Assembly (NCBI GenBank): GCA_001687465.1
Contig: LVLI01000084.1
Span: 124,001 to 188,000 of the forward strand
Direction: 5' to 3'
Source of the DNA: Halocafeteria seosinensis
Taxonomy: Eukaryota > Sar > Bigyra > Bicosoecida
DNA length: 64,000 nucleotides
The position numbers and the translations under genes are program-made. The stretch's first letter is position 1, and every line of letters begins with the position of its first letter. Positions 58,222 through 64,000 of this stretch are shown piece by piece. The notes beneath the pieces were generated by a model, which searched no databases, had not been told where the DNA came from, and worked only from the letters and a program-made list of their open reading frames with translations.

Positions 58222-61200
58222 ATGGAGTGGATAGCTCGGCAGATAACCACTACGTTCAGCGAGACCCGGCGAGGGGCGGTGATATACGAAGAGGAGAAAG
58301 AAGAAAGAGACACTCGGAGGCGACATGAACAGAGTGGTTTGGAAGATACACCAGACTCACATTTGTTTCGGTTGATGAATTCACGAGAATTTCAAACAAA
58401 GGCCCACCATTTTTTGCAAGGAGAAACAGACGTATTAGTGGCGTATGAATCAACACCGTCCAAGGAAAAGGTTCGCTTGCCTCCTGTACCTGACAAGAGT
58501 TCGAACTCTTCCAACACAGAGAAGGCTAGTAATCCCAGGTTCCGTCGAGGCCGACAACTTACAACTTCCAGGGAGGTCCCAACGGAGCTTCCGGATATTA
58601 CACCTCAAAGACCCTCGTCTATTTTCGTTACAACACGCGTAGAGAATGTTGGATCGATTGTACCAAGCGTTTCGTCGGTTGACTTCCCGAGTACAAGCAA
58701 GATCCTGTGCTTCTTTCGGGTTCGTAGCGGGAGCAATGATCCGGCTGAGGTTGCCCATACGCAGGGCAAGATCTTGATGCACTGCATACAAGGCTCTCCC
58801 CTTGTTCAAATGTACGGTGTGCTTGTACAAGTAATCCTCCCATTAGTACCGGCAATGGGTGCGGTGCATAGATGGTCCAAGAGCATCTATCACGAATTCA
58901 TCAGCGAAACGGGCCGATTTATGGAAGAAGTTCAGGCTATGGTAAGTTTTGATACATGATGTTTCCTCTGTACGTCTCTTCTCTATCGTCAGTTCATGCA
59001 GTATGGAACCGCGCGCGGCCATAAAATACTGCCCCATGCCCCTCTTTTCCCGAGCGCAAGGGCGTTGGTTTGCTCCGACAGTTCTGCCGCTCTGTCTGCT
59101 ACCGACTGTAGGGATAGGCTATCACGACTTCGTAATCTGGTACGAAATTCGATGGGTGAATCGGCCGCGTTGGGCACGAGTAGAATCTCGGTAATAAGCC
59201 GAGTTGAGCAAGCCCAGAAGACCTCCGTTACCGCTGAAGAAATTGAACGAGTTATTATTGATTGGACGCACCGTATACGAACTGTTTTGGATTTCTCAGA
59301 GGAGAAAGCTATAACTGCCGCAACAAATCGTATAAGACCGGAGACGCCGTTCGTCAACGATACAGCGATGGAGAATACACATGACCGGGGCGCTTTTGTA
59401 GGTTCTCTTCCTGGCCCATTGTTAATGGTTTGCTACTGGCACAACAGATTTAAACAATTGACAAGCATTGTGAATGTCGTCAGCAGCCCTTATGGCAAGT
59501 GCTTATGGAATAGCCTTGTGGAGATGCAATCCACTTACACAAGACCATATGCCGACGCTCTGAAGGCTCTGGAAGCACACTACCGAGAATCTGAGGAGAA
59601 CTATTTCGCTATGCAAGTCTTGCGGAAATATATCGAAGGGTTGGAAATTCAAATCCGTTCACTTCAAACCCCGCGGCAACTAGATCTTGAAAGAGTGGAC
59701 TACCTCCTTCGCCGAAGCTGGGGGTGCTTGGCAGCGTTTTACGTTCGGTCTAAACGATTTGGTGGAATGGGAAAAATCGTCTCAAGTGGGAAACTAATTT
59801 CAAACTGTATTACTCGCATGATTAAGAGTTTTTCAGAATCGTTGGACGCATGCTTGATGTCTCGTATGGCTCATGATGGGTTCGAATACGTGGATGTAGG
59901 ATTGGGCGTCATTTCTCGACTAAAAAAGGCTTTTAGGGATGCGAAAGAGAAGGTTGGTAGTCTCTTGCCTTATCATCCATGGGTATTCCATGACGAGGCC
60001 ATGTAAGTTTTTCCGATGGCCGGCCGGCACACATCACGCTGATGGAAAATTTTAAACTGTTGCAGATTTTCTAACATCAACTTGGTAAAAGAACGGCTCT
60101 CTGATCTACGCAATATTCTGTATTCCCTCCACCGGTTTCAACAGCTGGGGCATGTCGTGATGGGTGGTAAAGATGCTGAAAGTTTATCCCTACACATTGG
60201 TAACATCAAATCGGATTTCGACAAAACATACGAACGGTATATTGCTCCGGTAAGAGGTGAGTGTTTGCTTTTGCGTTTGTCAGATTTCTAATATTGTTTA
60301 TTTCAGAAAGACCGCTTGCAATTACAGACGTTATGGACCTATCTCCTGCAACAAGCAATACGTTTGATGACAGGTTGTTCAAGTTTCAAACTAGTGTGCG
60401 ACAATTAGACAAACGACTTATTTCTGTTGTATCTCAATCGTTTTTCGAACAAACGACGGCCATGTCGCAACTTAAAGCTTTACAGCAAGCTTCTGTGGCC
60501 ATCTGGGGCTCGTCAGTTGAAGATGAATTTGACCAGCTCTTCTTCAGGGTTGCACAATCGTTGCAAGAGGACCTTCGTCGGTACAACGCTATATTTGAGG
60601 ATGAGAAGGATGATCCGCCGACAACAAAAAAGCTTCCACCTTCTGTGGAGGCCGTCTTGTGGGCTCGTTCGCTGCTGCACTGTCTTCAGGTCCCGGTAGA
60701 TACCTTGCAGGAGCTGCGGCGTGACATATGCTCCCTTCCGGAAATGAGCAGTTTGATCCGTAGCTTCGCCAGTTTCACACTCAGAGTTCACGACTACGAA
60801 ACGGATATTTTTCAACGGTGGTCAACACGCGTAACGTCTAATGCTGAGAAGGAATTGGGAAGTGCAGTACTATACGTTGAAGACACGAGAAGTGGACAGC
60901 ACTCATCTCTTCCGCCCTCTAGTTGGAAGCATTGCAAAATTCGCGTGAATTTTTCCGCCAATTTTAGTGGTATTTTGTCTGAAATAAAATACTTTTCGTT
61001 TCTCGAGATCAATAGGCTTCCTCAGAGTGCGGAGTCGTTGAAAAATCGCTCAGAAGAAATTCGGCTGTTCTTTGGTAAGTTGCAGCTGCTCGCCACAGAG
61101 ATTAACGTCATCAACGAGGATTTGCTAGACGTTGAACGCCCTCTGCTCGAGGAGACGTTTAGCAAACTGTCGAATCAGCTGAACCAAGGGGTTAAACGTC

Positions 61201-64000
61201 TTACATGGAATTCTCCTTCTGTTTCCTCGTTTATCAATGAAACGGGAAATCTCGTACGCTCCTTAGAGCATTATTCGGGAGAACTAAACCGCTGTATAAG
61301 GAAGCTTATGGAAATATGTTCGTCTATTTCCTCTCCACCGGAAGTATTTCCAATTCAGAGCTCTCTTTGCTCCTTTCGGGACTTCACGGAAGCTAAGAAC
61401 GCCGTCATTCACCATTATGAAGAGAGCATTGTGACCAATAGCAAAATGGCGAAGTATACGTTGCACACTGCGAGATCCCACTTAAAATGCCGTGCGGACT
61501 CGGAAGCTTGGCGACAGTTTTGCAGTTTTCTGTCGCGCATGCTGTACTGCGGCTTGCTTAGAGGAATTGCTAAAGGCTTAATTTCGTTTTTTGCCTTCGT
61601 AAAACCGGAAAAACCAACATCAATGACGTATGTAGAGGTTCCTGTAACTCTATCTGAATCTGAAGAAGGCACCACCCTGGCGTTTGATCTACCGCCCGAC
61701 ACTCTAGACCTCAAAGGGGCCTCTTTATCTGATGAACTCTCCAATTGGCTCCACAGATTTGTCCGATGCAGCCGATATTTAAACAAACTTGACGAGACTT
61801 CCGACAATTATGAAAAAGACATACTCATGTCTTTGGAGATTACCGAGTTGGCCGACGCGATCGATCAAACGTGTTCGCACATTGACGACCGTTGTAGAGC
61901 GTCATTTGGCCATTTGGACAAGTTTAAGTGGGTCTGGGAACAAAGCGTTTGCAACGACGCCATGGAGTGCTTTACAAGTATTATGCGATGCGAAAGTGGA
62001 ACTTACTCTTCGTTGTCGGAAGAGTGGAAGTCCATCTGCTATAATAGTTCTGACAATGCTTCTTTGCAGCAGTACGTAGAGTTAGCTGGACGGGATTTAT
62101 CTTGGCACTTTGACACGGAGCGTCTGGAGAACTTCTTTGGACAGTGGATTAACGCATTTCATGAACTGGATAGCATCCCCGCCGAAACACATGTTAATTG
62201 CGTTGAGGTGACGTTTGTGGGTATCCGGGGCAAACTGAAAAACTTGATCTTGGCCAGAATTGGTTCGGTACTCCAGTGTATCTTAGAGACCTTATTAAGC
62301 CGCCTAATTTTTCTCGGATCCTTAATTAGGGCTGCAAATACTCTTGTTAGTACAGACTTTTGGGCGAAGGTGCTCTCAGATTTGAATAAATTCGTTCCAT
62401 CCCGCTTCGAAGATGTAATTGAAAGCATACGTAATACGGAAAGCAAGCGGAAGAAATTGGAGATTAAGAACCATTTTGACTGCTTTTCGCCTGACTTGGG
62501 CTTTCTCTACGAGGCCTGCCCTTTGTTTCCTGCCTGGTTGAATGAAATTGCTGGTTGTTCTTTAGAGGTTGGATGTTCCAGTTCGCTGTTCGTTACTTCT
62601 CAGATGTACGCTTTTTTTCACCGTGATAGATCTATTCGAGCTGGATTTTCTTCAATGGACGAAATACTGAAATACGTGTTGGGTAGTGAAGATGACGATT
62701 CCCAACACCACAGCGTGTCTTCCTCGTTAAGGGCGTACCTTGACAAGGAAACAAAGCGAGAAATTACCGCTTTTAACGCCATGCAAAAGATTGCAATTGA
62801 AGGGAGAGTGCTGAACGATAGCGTGACAGAGATGCGAAGAGAGTGGGAGTCCATGATTTCTAATTTAAAAGTCTCACGAGAAGCATACTCTGACATGCTC
62901 CAGGATACTCAAGTGGAAACTGAGGAGCACTTCAGCAAACATGTACAGGAAGTACACTCTTACCAAGATGAAGTCTCAGAAACGTTCTCAGAAATCTTCA
63001 AGGGTCCAGCGGAGGAGAATCCGGCTAATGTTCATAAGCGGATCAATGCTTGGCCAACACTTCTACAATCCCTGAAAGGCAACATCGGCAGAGTCTACGT
63101 TTTTCTGCATGATCACTTCCAGAGGCTTTGCTCGCTCTGGCGAAAACACTGTAGATTATGTGGTTGCTCTGATTTGCTCTCTGGCTCTGATAATTCGTTC
63201 CTTTCCACAGATCACGACTTCGTGCGGTACTTGGCACTAAAAGAAGCCGGTGACGGGTTACCTGTGAACTCAAGAACATCTCTATATTCATCCGAGAAAA
63301 GCCTGCTAAATCAGTTCTATTTGCTAAGAGAGTTCAAGAAAGTTACAGATGCTGCTCATGATATCTCCATTACGATCGAAGGATACTGGTCCACCAGTTG
63401 GAAAGAATTGGAATTTGATGGCCTTCAGGAAGATGTCAATAGAATTGCATATCTAAGTGAAGAGGTTGTCAGTGGGTTTGTAGACATCCCCTTGTTTAAC
63501 GGTCTAACGAATATGTGCTATGTGCTGAGGTCAGTTTCGCCTTTAGTAGCTGAGCTGCTTGATGGGGCGGTAAAAGCCCGTCACTGGAATCTGATCGAGT
63601 TGGTGACTAAGCAAACGCTGCCCTCTCTGGAGGGATTGCGGTTTGGGGATGTTTTGTCCGTCGATCTTAAGCGACATCGTACTGCGTGTACAGATATTGT
63701 CTCTCAGGCGAAGCGGGAAGCAAAAGTGGAGGCGCAGTTAGTCAACATCAAGAACTTTTGGAAGTCTGCAAAATTGGAATTCTCTGCATACGAAGACAGC
63801 GCTGCTGCCGCTACCGAGTCCTCTGCAGAAATTAAGACTCATACCGTGACAAACGCTGATTGGGTGTTCGAAACTATAGATGAGCAACAGTTTGAGATCC
63901 AAGGGTCTCTTGCCTACCTATCTAGCATGTCAGGTTTTGAGTTGTCCTCAACCCTTGTACGGGAGTGGAAGAGCTCATGCTATAATATGTGTCTAGAGCT
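58222..64000 (+). CDS. Dynein heavy chain, N-terminal stem (incomplete, runs off the right edge)
   Basis: Exons 58222-58941, 58993-60002, 60066-60256 and 60307-64000 (introns 51, 63 and 50 bp) give about 1,871 residues, still open at the window end. The first part has the DHC_N1 features of heavy-chain tails: KILCFFRVRSGSNDPAE, GSPLVQMYGVLVQVILPLVP, YHPWVFHDEA, then FSNINLVKERLSDLRNILYS. Near the right edge the linker (DHC_N2) begins: KARHWNLIELVTKQTLPS, FGDVLSVDLKRHR, VSQAKREAKVEAQLVNIKNF and WKSAKLEF. The AAA+ motor must lie beyond 64000. Ciliary outer- or inner-arm type is likely given the organism's IFT genes; dynein-2 or cytoplasmic dynein cannot be excluded without the motor. Confidence 0.92.

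Noticed and set aside
60307-64000. Separate small genes within the last 3.7 kb
   Set aside because: Short frames on both strands there are shadows of the continuous dynein stem frame, which is open from 60307 to the edge.
1-64000. CRISPR arrays, bacterial operons, rRNA genes, insertion sequences
   Set aside because: None seen; spliceosomal introns and the gene set are eukaryotic, and no transposase or reverse-transcriptase motifs were found.

Overview
This is a nuclear chromosome segment from a flagellated, compact-genome microbial eukaryote. Protein genes are split by many short GT-AG introns, mostly 50-125 bp, often starting GTACGT or GTAAGT. A single ambiguous base (position 40468) points to a draft assembly. 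An IFT-A subunit and a large dynein heavy chain indicate a cilium; p34-Arc indicates branched actin; an RGS-LOV photoreceptor, beta-carbonic anhydrases and a DIEG-motif protein fit a protist (perhaps SAR-like, such as a stramenopile) rather than an animal, plant or typical fungus. The species cannot be fixed from the sequence alone.

Layout. 0.6-2.5 kb (-): F-box protein with two Tudor-like modules. 4.1-9.8 kb (+): very large two-domain class III nucleotide cyclase. 10.0-11.0 kb (-): U2AF35. 11-14.9 kb: gene-poor, with unresolved minus-strand exons and short dispersed repeats. 14.9-17.8 kb (-): inositol polyphosphate 5-phosphatase with C2 domain. 18.5-19.3 kb (-): KEOPS subunit TPRKB/Cgi121. 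19.7-22.4 kb (+): RanBP2-type zinc-finger protein. 23.1-23.7 kb (-): ribosomal protein uS4 (RPS9). 24.6-25.2 kb (+): complex III subunit QCR7/UQCRB. 25.7-27.3 kb (-): ankyrin protein. 27.9-29.0 kb (+): RGS-LOV light sensor. 29.4-30.7 kb (+): proteasome RPN10. 31.4-32.7 kb (+): ARPC2. 33.4-34.4 kb (+): PARL-like rhomboid protease. 34.6-35.0 kb: degenerate partial copy of the next gene. 35.9-37.7 kb (+): DIEG-motif protein. 38.8-41.7 kb (+): DDX1 helicase. 41.8-44.2 kb (+): CABLES-like cyclin. 44.3-48.6 kb (-): IFT139/TTC21B. 48.8-49.5 kb (-): complex I NDUFB9. 49.9-52.5 kb (+): tandem beta-carbonic anhydrases. 52.8-55.9 kb (-): coiled-coil/Sel1 protein. 56.3-58.2 kb: unresolved, repeat-rich. 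58.2 kb to the right edge (+): dynein heavy chain stem, running off the window.

How the parts relate. There are no operons; neighbours are mostly unrelated housekeeping genes, arranged as divergent pairs (for example ankyrin/RGS-LOV and NDUFB9/carbonic anhydrase 1) or tight convergent pairs (CABLES/IFT139, 93 bp apart). Several genes touch signalling at membranes: the cyclase, the 5-phosphatase, and the RGS-LOV protein, which carries a dual-lipidation N-terminus. IFT139 and the dynein belong to ciliary biology. The most unusual items are the RGS-LOV protein, the cyclase whose two catalytic halves have swapped roles compared with mammalian adenylyl cyclase, and the DIEG-motif gene with its decayed upstream copy.

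Exon-intron models were built by hand from splice signals, reading phase and family resemblance. They are strong where phases agree throughout; the text says where they are not.
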